Shown in pieces: positions 17,596 through 27,414 of a stretch of 40,509 nt of DNA. Every line of letters starts with the position of its first letter. The stretch's first letter is position 1. The position numbers and the translations under genes are program-made. This stretch comes from Gammaproteobacteria bacterium (GTDB lineage: Bacteria > Pseudomonadota > Gammaproteobacteria > Diplorickettsiales > Diplorickettsiaceae), in NCBI GenBank assembly GCA_005877695.1, contig VBOA01000012.1, positions 1 to 40,509 of the forward strand, given 5' to 3'. Under the pieces are notes generated by a model, which was not told the DNA's origin, ran no database searches, and worked only from the letters and a program-made list of their open reading frames with translations.

Positions 17596-19971
17596 ATGAT
17601 AGATATTGAAATAGACGGTCGTATATTACACGTAGAACAAAATGCCACCATCATAGAAGCGGCTGATAAAGCAGGCATCTATATTCCACGTTTTTGCTAT
17701 CATAAAAAACTTTCTATCGTTGCGAATTGTCGGATGTGTTTGGTTGAAGTTGAAAAATCTGGAAAACCCTTACCCGCTTGTGCAACGCCTGTCACTGCGG
17801 GTATGAAAGTTTATACAACGTCAGCAAAAACCAAAGAAGCTCAGCGTTCGGTAATGGAATTTTTACTGATTAACCATCCTTTAGATTGCCCTATTTGTGA
17901 TCAAGGGGGCGAATGTGAATTACAAGATCTCTCTTTAGGTTATGGTTCCTCGTTGTCGCGCTTTACTGAAGGTAAACGTTCTGTCAAAGACGAAAATCTA
18001 GGATCCTTAATTGCCACCGAAATGACGCGTTGTATTCAATGTACGCGTTGTGTACGATTTGGTCAGGAAATTGCGGGTATTAAAGAACTGGGTGCGCTGA
18101 ATCGCGGCGAAGATTTGCAAATCAGTACCTATATCGAACATAGTTTAGAATCGGAATTATCAGGAAATATTATTGATCTTTGTCCAGTGGGAGCACTGAC
18201 GTCAAAACCATTTCGTTTTACCGCGCGGGCATGGGAATTACAACAATCCGCATCGATAGCGCCGCATGATTGCTTGGGTTCGAATATTTACTTACATACC
18301 CGTCGTGAACAAGTGATGCGTGCGGTGCCGCGAGAAAATGAAGCGATCAATGAAACATGGTTATCGGATCGGGATCGTTACAGTTATCTGGGTATTCACA
18401 GTAAAGAGCGTTTGACGAAGCCACATATTAAAGAAAATGGCCAATGGTTTATTGTTGATTGGGAAACCGCATTAGAGAAAGTGGTCAGCGAATTTAAAAA
18501 AATTCTGCAACAAAAAGGTGCATCAGCGATAGGCGGTTTAGCTTCAGCGTCGAGTACCACTGAAGAACTTTATTTCTTTCAAAAATTATTGCGTAGTTTG
18601 GGTACGCAACATATTGATCATCGTTTGCATCAAACCGATACTTCGGATCAAATGCAAGCACCGCTATGCCCGCCTGGCGTAAGCTTGTCGGACTTAGAAA
18701 AAGCTTCTTTTGTTTGGTTGGTAGGTTCTAATATTCGGCGTGAACAACCGATAGCCGCTCATCGTTTACGTAAAGCCAATCTAGCAGGGACTAAAATTGC
18801 TAGCTTACATTGCGTGGATGTACAGGTTCCTTTTGCTTTGCATGAAAATTTGTGTGTGAATCCGGAAGCCATCGTGCCGACGTTGTTAGCAATTGCTAAA
18901 GCTTTAGATGATGAACAATCGTTGGCTTGGTTTTCCGCGATTACGCCGATCGATTTGCAGAGTGATTTAGTTAAACAATTAAAAGCTTCTGAAAATAGCA
19001 TTATTATTTTGGGTGCATTAGCGCATAACCATCCACAAGCGAGTTTAATTAGAGCATTAACCCATTTTATTGCCCGCAAAACAGGTGCTCGTTGCCTGTA
19101 TTTGACTGAAGGTGCCAATAGTGCGGGGGCATGGTTAGCAGGTGCGGTACCTCACCGTATGCCGGGTGGTGTTGCTGTGAATGAGCCGGGTTTATCTGCC
19201 GAGGAGATGGTTAATGCGGATTTGCAGGCATTTATTTTACTTAACATCGAACCCACTCTCGATTGCGCTAATCCTCAGCGTGTTAGTCAGGCATTAAAGC
19301 AAGCCGATTTTGTACTGGCTTTATCAGCTTTTAAAGCTAAATCCCTTTTAGATCATGCGCATGTTATTTTACCGATGGCTACATTTGCTGAGATTCAAGG
19401 AAGTTTTATCAATATGGCGGGCTGTTGGCAAACCTTTTCCGCGGCGATACCGCCATTAGGTCTAGCGCGTTCTGGTTGGGAAATTTTACAGACCTTAGGT
19501 CAGCGTTTTGAGTTAGCTGATTTTAACCGCTCTGATCATGCGTTTATTCGTGAAGAATTAGAGCCGATATTGTTAGAACATCTTGCCAGTGATCATTCCG
19601 ACCTTACTGTCACTCAGCAACGGCTAAGTGTTAAAAATGTTACACCGCCTGTTCAACGTGATAAGCCTAAAATAACGAGGATTAGTGAATGGCCTATTTA
19701 TGGGGTTGATAGTTTGGTGCGCCGATCCTTAGCTTTACAAGCTTCTGCAAGTAAGGATCCCGTTAAAATTGCTATGAATGCGACTTTAGCCCAGCAATTG
19801 AACTTCAGTGAAGGCCAATTAATTCGCATCGAACAGGGATCAGGACAGTCTTTGTTAACTTTGTCGATACAAGACAGTATTCCGGATCATTGTGTTTACA
19901 TTCCCGCCGGTTGCGAAGAAACCGCTAACTTAGGCGAATCATTTGGAGTAGTTAATCTCTATGCTGAATGA
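17596..19971 (+). CDS. nuoG: NADH-quinone oxidoreductase subunit G (75 kDa)
   Basis: NuoG is the 791-residue iron-sulfur subunit relaying electrons from NuoF. The ligands of three clusters are visible: Cys34, 45, 48 and 62 for the N-terminal [2Fe-2S] N1b; His94, Cys98, 101 and 107 ([14 protein letters not shown]) for N5; and Cys146, 149, 152 and 196 for N4. The remainder is the molybdopterin-oxidoreductase-like domain. I see no additional CxxCxxxC set in the 220-280 region for the N7 cluster found in E. coli. The ATG at 17596 follows a GTGAAGTGAAG stretch that is only a weak ribosome binding site. The end overlaps nuoH by 11 bases. Confidence 0.96.
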   Translation: MIDIEIDGRILHVEQNATIIEAADKAGIYIPRFCYHKKLSIVANCRMCLVEVEKSGKPLPACATPVTAGMKVYTTSAKTKEAQRSVMEFLLINHPLDCPICDQGGECELQDLSLGYGSSLSRFTEGKRSVKDENLGSLIATEMTRCIQCTRCVRFGQEIAGIKELGALNRGEDLQISTYIEHSLESELSGNIIDLCPVGALTSKPFRFTARAWELQQSASIAPHDCLGSNIYLHTRREQVMRAVPRENEAINETWLSDRDRYSYLGIHSKERLTKPHIKENGQWFIVDWETALEKVVSEFKKILQQKGASAIGGLASASSTTEELYFFQKLLRSLGTQHIDHRLHQTDTSDQMQAPLCPPGVSLSDLEKASFVWLVGSNIRREQPIAAHRLRKANLAGTKIASLHCVDVQVPFALHENLCVNPEAIVPTLLAIAKALDDEQSLAWFSAITPIDLQSDLVKQLKASENSIIILGALAHNHPQASLIRALTHFIARKTGARCLYLTEGANSAGAWLAGAVPHRMPGGVAVNEPGLSAEEMVNADLQAFILLNIEPTLDCANPQRVSQALKQADFVLALSAFKAKSLLDHAHVILPMATFAEIQGSFINMAGCWQTFSAAIPPLGLARSGWEILQTLGQRFELADFNRSDHAFIREELEPILLEHLASDHSDLTVTQQRLSVKNVTPPVQRDKPKITRISEWPIYGVDSLVRRSLALQASASKDPVKIAMNATLAQQLNFSEGQLIRIEQGSGQSLLTLSIQDSIPDHCVYIPAGCEETANLGESFGVVNLYAE

Positions 19972-20989
19972 TTTACTCTTATTAATTTGGATTCTGATTA
20001 AGATCGTTGTCATTACCATTCCTTTGTTATTGGCCGTTGCCTATTTAACGTTTATCGAACGTAAAGGGATCGGTTATATGCAAACCCGGATTGGACCGAA
20101 TCGGGTAGGGCCATTAGGTTTTTTACAGCCAATTGCTGATGTCATTAAGTTAATTACCAAAGAAATTATTGTACCAACGGCATCAAATCGTTATCTATTT
20201 ATTTTAGCGCCGATTATTACCATCGCTCCGGCCTTAGCAGCCTGGGCGGTTATTCCGTTTAGTGAAGGTTTAGCATTAACCCAAATAAATGCCGGTGTAT
20301 TGTATTTGTTTGCAATTACTTCCTTGGGTGTGTATGGGATTTTAATCGCTGGTTGGGCGGCGAATTCTAAATATGCTTTGTTAGGTTCATTACGTGCGGC
20401 AGCACAGACAATTTCTTATGAAATTGCTATGGGTTTTTCGTTTGTTGGTGTGTTATTAGCGGCGGGCAGCATGAATCTGCATGAAATTGTATTGCGTCAA
20501 CAAGGCGGGATTTTTCATTGGTTTTGGTTACCCTTATTACCGTTGTTTGTCTGCTATTGGATTTCTGGAATTGCTGAGACTAACCGTGCTCCGTTTGATT
20601 TAGCGGAAGGTGAATCTGAGATCGTGGCGGGTTTTCATGTGGAATATTCCGGTGTGACTTTCGCGTTATTCTTTCTCGCTGAATATATGAATATGATTTT
20701 GATCTCAGCGATTGCGAGCTTATTGTTTTTAGGTGGCTGGCTATCCCCTTTTCAAGGGATAGCGGTACTCAATACGGCACTCGCTTGGATTCCTGGTATC
20801 TTTTGGTTTTTTACAAAAATGATTATTTTTTTAGGCCTCTTTATTTGGTCACGTGCGACTTTTCCGCGCTATCGTTATGACCAATTAATGCGTTTAGGTT
20901 GGAAAGTGTTGATTCCAGTGACATTACTTTGGATATCAGTCGTCGCATTAGCCATACAATTTCAATGGGGTCCTTGGTTTAACGCATGA
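19961..20989 (+). CDS. nuoH: NADH-quinone oxidoreductase subunit H
   Basis: NuoH is the membrane subunit at the interface with the peripheral arm and forms the entry to the quinone chamber. The 342-residue product has about eight hydrophobic segments. It also has the conserved [19 protein letters not shown] loop after the first helix, [20 protein letters not shown] in the middle, and [14 protein letters not shown] near the end. It overlaps nuoG by 11 bases and nuoI by 4. Confidence 0.97.
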   Translation: MLNDLLLLIWILIKIVVITIPLLLAVAYLTFIERKGIGYMQTRIGPNRVGPLGFLQPIADVIKLITKEIIVPTASNRYLFILAPIITIAPALAAWAVIPFSEGLALTQINAGVLYLFAITSLGVYGILIAGWAANSKYALLGSLRAAAQTISYEIAMGFSFVGVLLAAGSMNLHEIVLRQQGGIFHWFWLPLLPLFVCYWISGIAETNRAPFDLAEGESEIVAGFHVEYSGVTFALFFLAEYMNMILISAIASLLFLGGWLSPFQGIAVLNTALAWIPGIFWFFTKMIIFLGLFIWSRATFPRYRYDQLMRLGWKVLIPVTLLWISVVALAIQFQWGPWFNA

Positions 20990-21483
20990 ACTTGTTAAGA
21001 AAAATAGTACAACTTATAAAAACGTTTACACTCTGGGAACTTTTTAAGGGATTGGGCGTGACCGGCGGTTATTTTTTTAAGAAAAAAGTCACCATACAAT
21101 TTCCTGAAGAAGAAACACCTCGTTCAGTACGATTTCGTGGTTTACATGCATTACGTCGTTATCCTAATGGTGAGGAACGCTGTATTGCCTGTAAATTATG
21201 TGAGGCGGTTTGTCCGGCGTTGGCGATTACCATCGAAGCAGAGCCGCGTGATGATGGTTTGCGACGTACGACCTTATATGAGATTGATTTATTTAAATGT
21301 ATTTATTGTGGATTTTGCGAAGAGTCATGTCCGGTCGATGCTATCGTCGAAACCAATATTCCTCATTATCATTTTGAACAGCGTGGCGAAGAGATTATGA
21401 CCAAAGAAAAATTGTTGGCTATTGGTGATAAGTATGAGAAGCAGATAGCGGAAGAAAGGAAAGAAGATGCGCCTTATCGTTAA
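20986..21483 (+). CDS. nuoI: NADH-quinone oxidoreductase subunit I (23 kDa ferredoxin-like)
   Basis: NuoI carries clusters N6a and N6b, linking NuoG to NuoB. Two [4Fe-4S] motifs are visible: Cys66, 69, 72, 76 ([12 protein letters not shown]) and Cys105, 108, 111, 115 ([12 protein letters not shown]). The 165-residue length and amphipathic N-terminus are normal. It overlaps nuoH by four bases. In nearly all genomes nuoJ would follow directly. Here the next 3.1 kb are occupied by a decayed minus-strand gene and non-coding DNA. Confidence 0.97.
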   Translation: MNLLRKIVQLIKTFTLWELFKGLGVTGGYFFKKKVTIQFPEEETPRSVRFRGLHALRRYPNGEERCIACKLCEAVCPALAITIEAEPRDDGLRRTTLYEIDLFKCIYCGFCEESCPVDAIVETNIPHYHFEQRGEEIMTKEKLLAIGDKYEKQIAEERKEDAPYR

Positions 21484-21510
21484 GTTACCTCGACTTATCT
21501 AGAAGAAATC

Positions 21511-21517
21511 AAAGGAG
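21511..21517 (+). other. Orphan Shine-Dalgarno-like site after nuoI
   Basis: AAAGGAG lies 28 bases after the nuoI stop, with no start codon or plus-strand gene behind it. It could be the remnant of the original nuoJ ribosome binding site left when the operon was split. Chance is possible. Confidence 0.3.
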
Positions 21518-21522
21518 TTTAC

Positions 21523-22176
21523 CTATAACGATCCCAGTGGTTCTCTTGCATTAAGTTGGTCACGTTCTTGTTCTGGTAATGTATAAAGCTTTAATTTTTG
21601 TGTAGGCTTATAAAATAAAATAGGTAAATGCTTAGAAAATTTAGATTCTATTTCATCTCGATGCTGGATAGCTTTTAAACGTTCTGCAGGAATGTCGCTT
21701 TGAATAATAATCGCGCGTAGCGATAACGGGTTAATTTTTGCTAAAACTTCATTTGTTTCTCTGCTCGTTAACACCTTTGTTATAAATTGTTGTTCATCCA
21801 TTTCATTAAGGTGTTGTATTTTGGTTTTGTAATCGTTGACGTTGGTTTCTGATCCGATCCATTCATGTTGAACAGTTCCTGAATCGCGCAGCAGCCATGC
21901 TTTTACTTGGCATTGATCTCGATCAAACAGTAAGCCTATATCCGAACTAAAAAGCGTGGTATTGAATCTTGGTGAAAGCAACGTTGTTGACGTTTTCTTG
22001 GTATATGTATAGTTTTCTTTGGGTTTGGGATGTCGATTTTTTTGATAAGAAACTATTTCTTCGGTTAAATGAACAAATTTCTTAGTAGTATTTGTTATTG
22101 TAACAGGATTGCGTAACGAAGATTCTCGATGGCTCAGGTTTTCTAATTGTTTTGTAAAGATTCCAAAAACGATCAA
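21523..22176 (-). pseudogene. 3' portion of a decayed orphan gene inside the nuo operon
   Basis: This open frame of up to 217 codons starts only with a TTG inside the preceding fragment and has no ribosome binding site. I read it as the C-terminal part of a broken gene. The preceding fragment ends NLYKTIRK, but removing one A from an A4 tract (about 22152-22157) gives NLYKQLENLSHRE and continues into this frame. The translated part is soluble and mixed helical/strand, with IIIQSDIPAERLKAIQHRDEI and a C-terminal LYTLPEQERDQLNA. No family is recognised. It is convergent with nuoI, 40 bases away. Confidence 0.6.
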
Positions 22177-22411
22177 GTTTAAACGTTTTAACTAGGCCTT
22201 TATTGGCGGCAATGCAGTTTTTTGCTGTTTCAAACGCTTGTTGTTCCTCTTTTGCTGCTCGTAACCACTTACGCATTTCATCCTTAGACCACGCAACACT
22301 AGCAAATAGTTGGTTATAAAACTGCAATCGATTAAGCATATATTGAGTATCGGGATCCCCATTTTGTCTTAAATGGCGATAATGACTCCAACTCTCTACA
22401 CCCCCCGCCAA
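22082..22411 (-). pseudogene. Internal fragment of the decayed orphan gene
   Basis: This frame encodes a helical, Trp/Lys/Glu-rich segment (SWSHYRHL, WSKDEMRKWLRAAKEEQQAFE). It has no credible start: only a TTG at 22411 next to a G6 tract (22401-22406 as C on the plus strand). One extra G would fuse it to the upstream frame reading FLQKSLEEIWRG. At its other end the frame is lost near 22155 relative to the 3' fragment. It is best seen as the middle of one gene together with its neighbours. Confidence 0.6.
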
Positions 22412-22597
22412 ATTTCTTCTAAACTTTTCTGAAGGAAAATTTGGTTTTCTTGCTGGATGTCATCTAAAAAAATTGTTCTTTATCAGATAGAGGTTGATTT
22501 TTGGCTTTTTCAGCTAAACATTCGGTAAATAAAAGTATTATTCTCGGATGAGGTTTCTGTAATTTACCTTCAAAATAATCATCGATACACTGCATAA
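22396..22597 (-). pseudogene. Short frame-shifted pieces joining the decayed gene
   Basis: Two short frames connect the larger fragments. From about 22597 the frame reads MQCIDDYFEGKLQKPHP, then RIILLFTECLAEKAKNQPL and SDKEQFF up to a stop at 22464-22466, within a T7 tract (22466-22472). One additional T would continue into LDDIQQENQIFLQKSLEEIW, which ends at a stop at 22396-22398 beside the G6 tract. Both pieces read like natural helical protein, which is why I interpret the region as one frame-shifted gene and not as intergenic DNA. Confidence 0.55.
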
Positions 22598-23557
22598 GCT
22601 ATCGCGTATATCAGCTAATTCGAAGGGAAAATTGAGCGTTTTGAGTTGTTGTGGGGATAGATTGGAAAAAAATAACGCTAACAGACGATCAGATTGCAAC
22701 GCTAGTACATTATTCAACAAACCACAAGGGGTCAAAGATTTGATTTCTTTTTTTGTATTTATACCCGCTAAGATTGGAACAGCAAATAAATAATATGCTA
22801 CGAACATTGGTATGATTAGTGGTGCAAATAGACTAAGCGCCAAAAAAGGCAGCTCTGATTGTTGTATAAGTATACCAAATATCCTAATAGGTAAGCCTGT
22901 ACTTAACTGTGAATCTAAATGCACCATTACAAAGAAGTTAACCACGAATAAAACGAAGGGAATTAGAATGAATAAACCTAAGAAGGTTAAGTTCATTGCT
23001 ATTGCCATTATGATGAGTACTGCTGGGATGCCTAATACTACAAGACCTGATACTAGGCTCTGCAATATCATCTTTAGTATCGGTAATAGTGTTTCAGAAG
23101 AAATAGCTTTTTTAAAATTTTCCCAAACGATAATAAGCTTATCTTTAAAATTAATTTTAAAATTCCCTATTTTATCTGCTTTTTCTAATAGCGTTATACA
23201 CACATCGGTGGAATAGTTCTCAAGTAAGAATGTTAGGAATTTTATTTTTAAAAAGGGTGTATTTTCATTAAATAATTTTTTAATTGTTTCGCTGTCTATT
23301 TTATGAAGTAACGCCAAAACAACTGGCGATGGTTGATTCAAAATAACTGACTCTAAAAACTTAAGTCTGCATTTTGGTGTAAATAATGATTGGGTTAATT
23401 CTTGTGAGTTAATAGATTCAATGAGGGCTAAGGCATGTGGGCTTGATTCTTTCTTTTTTAATTCGTCTAAGACAATTTCAGCAGGCAGATCCACACAAAG
23501 TATCTGAATAAGATACCGCTTGATTAAGGCAGAGTTAATTACATATTCTGTATTATC
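22538..23557 (-). pseudogene. Membrane-domain portion of the decayed orphan gene
   Basis: The frame is open from 23557 to 22538. Its only start-like codon with any context is a GTG at 23494, which lacks a ribosome binding site. The residues before that GTG (NSALIKRYLIQILC) read naturally on from the upstream fragment, separated only by one TGA at 23558-23560 in the same frame. The product has a helical N-terminal part (leucine-rich LALLHKIDSETIKKLF) and then four or so strongly hydrophobic segments in two pairs (about 340-420 of the reconstructed protein). Near 22595 one base is missing, after which the sequence continues in another frame (MQCIDDYFEG). Function is unknown. Confidence 0.6.
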
Positions 23558-24148
23558 TCAGAGACAGGGTTGACCGAGATACGATTCAAAAAAGCGCGAG
23601 GCTTTGTCGAGAATAACGGTAGGTTTATCCTCAGATTGCGGAATATTCACCATCAAGTCATTTAAATTCTGAGGCGCATGACTTAATCGTATGACTGCAA
23701 AGGATAATGCAGCCGCTGTTCTGGCTTCTATACACCCAACATCTCCATCGAATTGTAGCTTTTTAGCAAAAACTTCGAGTTCGCCTTTTTCTTGCATGGT
23801 TTCAATAGCTTGTTCAAATTGTTCAACAAGATTTTTTAATCCTGTTTGGACAAGCTCGGTAGAAGAATAGCTATTAAAATGCATGGCGGTATTATTGAAG
23901 TCTCGGATAACCCCTTTTGATTTGTCTTGTGTGTAGGTATAGAGGGTATCATCATTTCGATGTTCTACTGCATAACCAATAAACTCTAAGTTAATCTTAA
24001 TAAATTTTAGACAATCTATTACCTTGTAGGCATCCTCTTTAAGCGGAATCGTTAACTCTTTACTATGCCGGATAAAATGGGAAAAACGATTAAAGATTTG
24101 AAGTTGATGGATATATTCCGGAAGATTGGGGTCTTTTTTGCTAGGCAT
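23558..24148 (-). pseudogene. 5' portion of the decayed orphan gene, 196 codons, ends in an in-frame TGA
   Basis: Translation probably starts at ATG 24148, with GGAG eight bases upstream; an in-frame start at 24190 lacks a site. The 196-residue piece is soluble and helical (YIHQLQIFNRFSHFIRHSKE) with a conserved-looking DGDVGCIEARTAAALSF near its end. It stops at a TGA, but the same frame continues open for another 340 codons. It may therefore be a truncated but still expressed protein, or the first part of a pseudogene. A tandem TTAA box with an 11-bp period precedes it. No family is recognised. Confidence 0.6.
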
Positions 24149-24193
24149 CTTAAAAGCTCCAACTTTAATTTTAATAAGTATATCGTTCAAACC

Positions 24194-24209
24194 TTAAGAT
24201 TTTTTTAAG
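24194..24209 (-). promoter_or_regulatory. PmrA-like tandem CTTAA box
   Basis: On the minus strand CTTAA occurs twice exactly 11 bp apart (complements TTAAG at 24194-24198 and 24205-24209), 46-61 bases before the ATG at 24148. A TATACT hexamer follows 16 bases after the start of the second half-site. Tandem (C/T)TTAA half-sites with this period are the PmrA-box pattern of Legionella and Coxiella effector genes. PmrA itself is not in the window. Confidence 0.4.
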
Positions 24210-24594
24210 AGTTTTTATTATTTTTTGAAATAAGTAGATTTCGAAAGAGTAGGTACCGACGATGTTTATTCTGGAAAGCCTTTGGCTGAGGAACAGGTTT
24301 AATTAAATGAATCGCTGCTGGCATTAAAATCAAAATTTTTTAATAGGAAGTTGCTATGCATAGAGTGGTCATTTAGAATGGCTAACATTTAAAATACGAG
24401 CTCGCTGAGTGACGTTTTCAGAAATATTATTGACTCGGCGCATTGCCACATGCTAGGACGCTAGGTTATTTTGGATCTTGAATGAAGCATACCTAAAGTA
24501 TGTGACAAACCCAGGGAAGGCTAAGCCTTAAGTAGGCTTTAGCATCGAACCGACGAGTTCCTGAAAATTATAAAATGTAAATTATAGGGTAATC
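24210..24594. other. Gene-free stretch upstream of nuoJ
   Basis: No convincing open frame occurs in about 385 bases. Several short complementary arms are visible: CGCTGAGT (about 24412) with ACTCGGCG (24432), CATAC with GTATG around CTAAA (24488-24502), and GCTAAGCC with GGCTTTAGC (24520-24545). These would make a structured leader if transcribed. It may hold the promoter for nuoJ-nuoN or be debris from the insertion. I cannot match it to a known RNA. Confidence 0.4.
24430..24459 (+). promoter_or_regulatory. Weak candidate promoter for nuoJ-nuoN
   Basis: TTGACT (24430-24435) is followed after 18 bases by TAGGAC (24454-24459), which is preceded by TGC as in an extended -10. The -10 hexamer itself is poor. 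It is the best candidate seen between the broken gene and nuoJ; a promoter is expected because nuoJ-N are cut off from nuoA-I by an opposite-strand gene. Confidence 0.25.
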
Positions 24595-25188
24595 ATGCTT
24601 CTACAACAATTTGCTTTTTTCGGTTTTGCTGCATTGCTCATTGCTGCGGCATTGATGATGATTATTTCTCGAAACCCGGTGCGTTGCGCTTTATTTTTAG
24701 TATTGGCTTTTTTTGCGGCAGCCGCTTTATGGATCTTATTAGAAACCGAATTTTTAGGTTTAATCTTAGTGTTGGTGTATGTCGGTGCGGTCATGACACT
24801 CTTTTTGTTCGTTATAATGACCTTAAATATTGATAAGAGTGAAAAGCAATATGGTTTTGTGCGTTATTTATTTTTCCCGGTCATTTGTGTGTTAATTTTG
24901 CTTGCATTGCTTATTTACGCCGTCTTTCCATTTTCAGGTTCGACGGGCCTGCTGCCATTGTCTGCCTACGCCAGTAATACCCAAGCCTTAGGCGATATAC
25001 TGTATACACAATATGCTTATCCGTTTGAAATCACCGGTGTTTTATTATTGGTGGGTATTATTGCTACGATTGCCTTGAGTTTTCGCGAAAAACGTTTGAA
25101 CAAAGCGATCCCACCCGAAATACAATTAAAGGTTAAACCTTCGGATCGTTTACGAATTATAAAGATGCCAGCTGAGAGAAAAAAATGA
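24595..25188 (+). CDS. nuoJ: NADH-quinone oxidoreductase subunit J
   Basis: NuoJ is a five-helix membrane subunit of complex I. The 197-residue product shows the typical [29 protein letters not shown] start as successive hydrophobic helices. It then has [25 protein letters not shown], whose VYVGA helix contains the functionally important pi-bulge region, and a final helix near residues 145-165. AGGG lies about six bases before the ATG. It overlaps nuoK by four bases. It is separated from nuoI by the insertion. Confidence 0.95.
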   Translation: MLLQQFAFFGFAALLIAAALMMIISRNPVRCALFLVLAFFAAAALWILLETEFLGLILVLVYVGAVMTLFLFVIMTLNIDKSEKQYGFVRYLFFPVICVLILLALLIYAVFPFSGSTGLLPLSAYASNTQALGDILYTQYAYPFEITGVLLLVGIIATIALSFREKRLNKAIPPEIQLKVKPSDRLRIIKMPAERKK

Positions 25189-25490
25189 TTCCATTAAACT
25201 ATTACTTAATACTTGCGGCTACCGTATTTAGCTTGGGTTTACTAGGTATCATGATTAATCGAAAAAATATTATTATTTTACTGATGTGTGTCGAACTCTT
25301 ACTATTAGCGGTGAATATGAATTTTATTGCTTTTTCACATTTTTTTGCTGATTTATCCGGTCAAGTGTTTGTCTTTTTTGTGTTGGCGGTGGCGGCGGTT
25401 GAAGCGGCGATTGGTTTAGCGATATTGATTGTTTTATTCCGTACCCGGCATAGTATTCAAGTCGATGCCTTAAATCGTTTAAAGGGGTAG
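25185..25490 (+). CDS. nuoK: NADH-quinone oxidoreductase subunit K
   Basis: NuoK is a 101-residue three-helix subunit (MrpC-like) taking part in proton translocation. The conserved acidic residues are present in the second and third helices: Glu in [13 protein letters not shown] and Glu in [12 protein letters not shown]. The start overlaps the nuoJ stop (ATGA) and the stop is seven bases before nuoL. Confidence 0.96.
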   Translation: MIPLNYYLILAATVFSLGLLGIMINRKNIIILLMCVELLLLAVNMNFIAFSHFFADLSGQVFVFFVLAVAAVEAAIGLAILIVLFRTRHSIQVDALNRLKG

Positions 25491-25497
25491 GTTGATA

Positions 25498-27414
25498 ATG
25501 ACTCATTATCAGTTAATCAATCTTGCATTAGTCTTATTTCCTCTAGCGGGTGCACTCATTGCCGGTTTAGGGGGTCGACGTGTGAGTGATAGTTTAGCGC
25601 ACACGGCGACTATTTTGGGTGTGGCGATCTCTTTTATTTTATCGCTTTATTTTGCGTATCATCTCTTTTTTATGCAGGGTGGCACTTATGATGCCAATCT
25701 GTATTTGTGGGATTTAACAGGTAAATTTCGCTTTAATATTGGGTTTTTAATTGATCCATTGACGGTGGTGATGTTTCTCATCGTGACATTCATCTCATTG
25801 ATTGTGCATATTTATAGTGTCACTTATATGGCGGGCGATCCGGGTTATAAACGGTTTTTTAGCTATATGTCGGCATTTACATTTGCTATGTTGATGTTAG
25901 TAAGTGCGAATAATTTTCTGCAATTGTTTTTTGGCTGGGAAGCCGTGGGTTTAGTTTCGTATTTGTTGATTGGATTTTGGTTTAAACGCGAAGCGGCCAA
26001 TGCGGGAAGTTTAAAGGCATTTTTGGTTAACCGTGTCGGTGATTTTGGTTTCTTTTTAGGGATTGCTTTATTATTTAATTATTTTGGAAGCTTAGATTAT
26101 TACCAAGTGTTTCATGCTGCGCCTGCACTCAAAAACGCGACGATAAGTATTTTCCCGCATACTTCTTATTCACTTATCGCAGTTATTTGTTTTCTATTAT
26201 TTGTGGGTGCAATGGGAAAATCGGCACAGGTTCCTTTACATGTATGGTTACCTGAATCGATGGAAGGCCCTACACCCATTTCAGCATTAATTCATGCGGC
26301 AACCATGGTGACAGCCGGTGTTTATTTAGTTGCACGGCTTTCGCCTTTATATGAGTTGGCGCCCAGCGTGTTAAATCTTATTTTGATATTAGGGGCTACT
26401 ACGGCTTTATTTATGGGCTTGGTGGCGATAGTACAGAACGATATTAAGCGAATCATCGCTTATTCTACACTTTCGCAATTGGGTTATATGATGGTCGGCT
26501 TAGGTGCTTCGGCGTATGCTGCGGGTATTTTTCACTTAGTGACGCATGCGTTTTTCAAAGCATTATTATTTTTGGCGGCAGGCTCAGTTATTTTAACGAT
26601 GCATCATGAACAAGATATTCGTAAAATGGGTGGTTTAGCAAAAGTTATGCCGATAACCTACCTTGGTTTTTTAGTGGGGGCATTGGCGTTGGCGGCATTA
26701 CCGCCTTTTTCAGGTTTTTACTCCAAAGATGCCATCATCGATGCCGTACATGCTTCGACCTTACCCGCAGCATCTTATGCCTATTATTGTGTGTTGATCG
26801 GCGCCATGATTACGGCTTTTTATATATTCCGTGCTTTTTTCTTGGTATTTCATGGACAAAGTCGTATGCCCATTAAGCATTATCAGAAAACGACCTGGAT
26901 TGTTAAATTCAGTTTAATTAGCTTAGCCATTCCTGCGACGATTGCAGGCTTTTTATTGGTTCAACGTTTTTTAAGTGTTCCTGGTTTACTTGCAAATAGC
27001 CTTAGCATATTACCCAGTCATAAACTCACGGTAACTGAACATCTGATGAGTAGAGCGACGCTTTTTTCTGGTTTGGGTATTGTTTTAGCCTGGTTTTGTT
27101 ATCATCAATTTCCCAGCATTCCCAATTGGGTACAGAAACATTTTACTTTTCTGTATCGGGTTTTAGTGAATAAATATGGTTTTGATGCGTTTAATCGAAC
27201 GGTATTTGTGAATGGAGGTCGACGTTTGGCGAAACTATTTTTTAAGGTGGATGCGAATGTACTCGACAAAAAACTGATTGATGGTTCCGGAAGACGAATT
27301 AATTGGCTGTCGAATGTATTGCGCCGCTTACAATCTGGTTATATTTATCAGTATGCATTTATTATGGTGTTGGGAATCATTATTTTTTTATTGGCTTATA
27401 CTCTTCGCACTTGA
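25498..27414 (+). CDS. nuoL: NADH-quinone oxidoreductase subunit L
   Basis: NuoL is the distal antiporter-like proton pump with the long lateral helix. The 638-residue protein shows FGWEAVGLVSYLLIGFW with the key Glu, GAMGKSAQVPLHVWLPESMEGPTP with the pumping Lys, and STLSQLGYMMVGLG. About fourteen to sixteen hydrophobic segments follow in order. I start at ATG 25498, giving MTHYQLINLAL; the TTG two codons earlier is not needed. The last codons, encoding YTLRT, and the TGA lie inside a dispersed repeat (27397-27417), so the extreme C-terminus was reshaped by that repeat. Confidence 0.96.
   Translation: MTHYQLINLALVLFPLAGALIAGLGGRRVSDSLAHTATILGVAISFILSLYFAYHLFFMQGGTYDANLYLWDLTGKFRFNIGFLIDPLTVVMFLIVTFISLIVHIYSVTYMAGDPGYKRFFSYMSAFTFAMLMLVSANNFLQLFFGWEAVGLVSYLLIGFWFKREAANAGSLKAFLVNRVGDFGFFLGIALLFNYFGSLDYYQVFHAAPALKNATISIFPHTSYSLIAVICFLLFVGAMGKSAQVPLHVWLPESMEGPTPISALIHAATMVTAGVYLVARLSPLYELAPSVLNLILILGATTALFMGLVAIVQNDIKRIIAYSTLSQLGYMMVGLGASAYAAGIFHLVTHAFFKALLFLAAGSVILTMHHEQDIRKMGGLAKVMPITYLGFLVGALALAALPPFSGFYSKDAIIDAVHASTLPAASYAYYCVLIGAMITAFYIFRAFFLVFHGQSRMPIKHYQKTTWIVKFSLISLAIPATIAGFLLVQRFLSVPGLLANSLSILPSHKLTVTEHLMSRATLFSGLGIVLAWFCYHQFPSIPNWVQKHFTFLYRVLVNKYGFDAFNRTVFVNGGRRLAKLFFKVDANVLDKKLIDGSGRRINWLSNVLRRLQSGYIYQYAFIMVLGIIIFLLAYTLRT

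Noticed and set aside
18759..19118. 119-codon minus-strand frame inside nuoG
   Set aside because: It is a shadow of the nuoG codon usage; nuoG is fully intact over this stretch.
24193..24225. CTTAAG...TTAAG plus T-rich run as a plus-strand terminator
   Set aside because: The stem is only five bases, no plus-strand gene ends nearby, and the arrangement fits better as a tandem regulatory site for the minus-strand gene.
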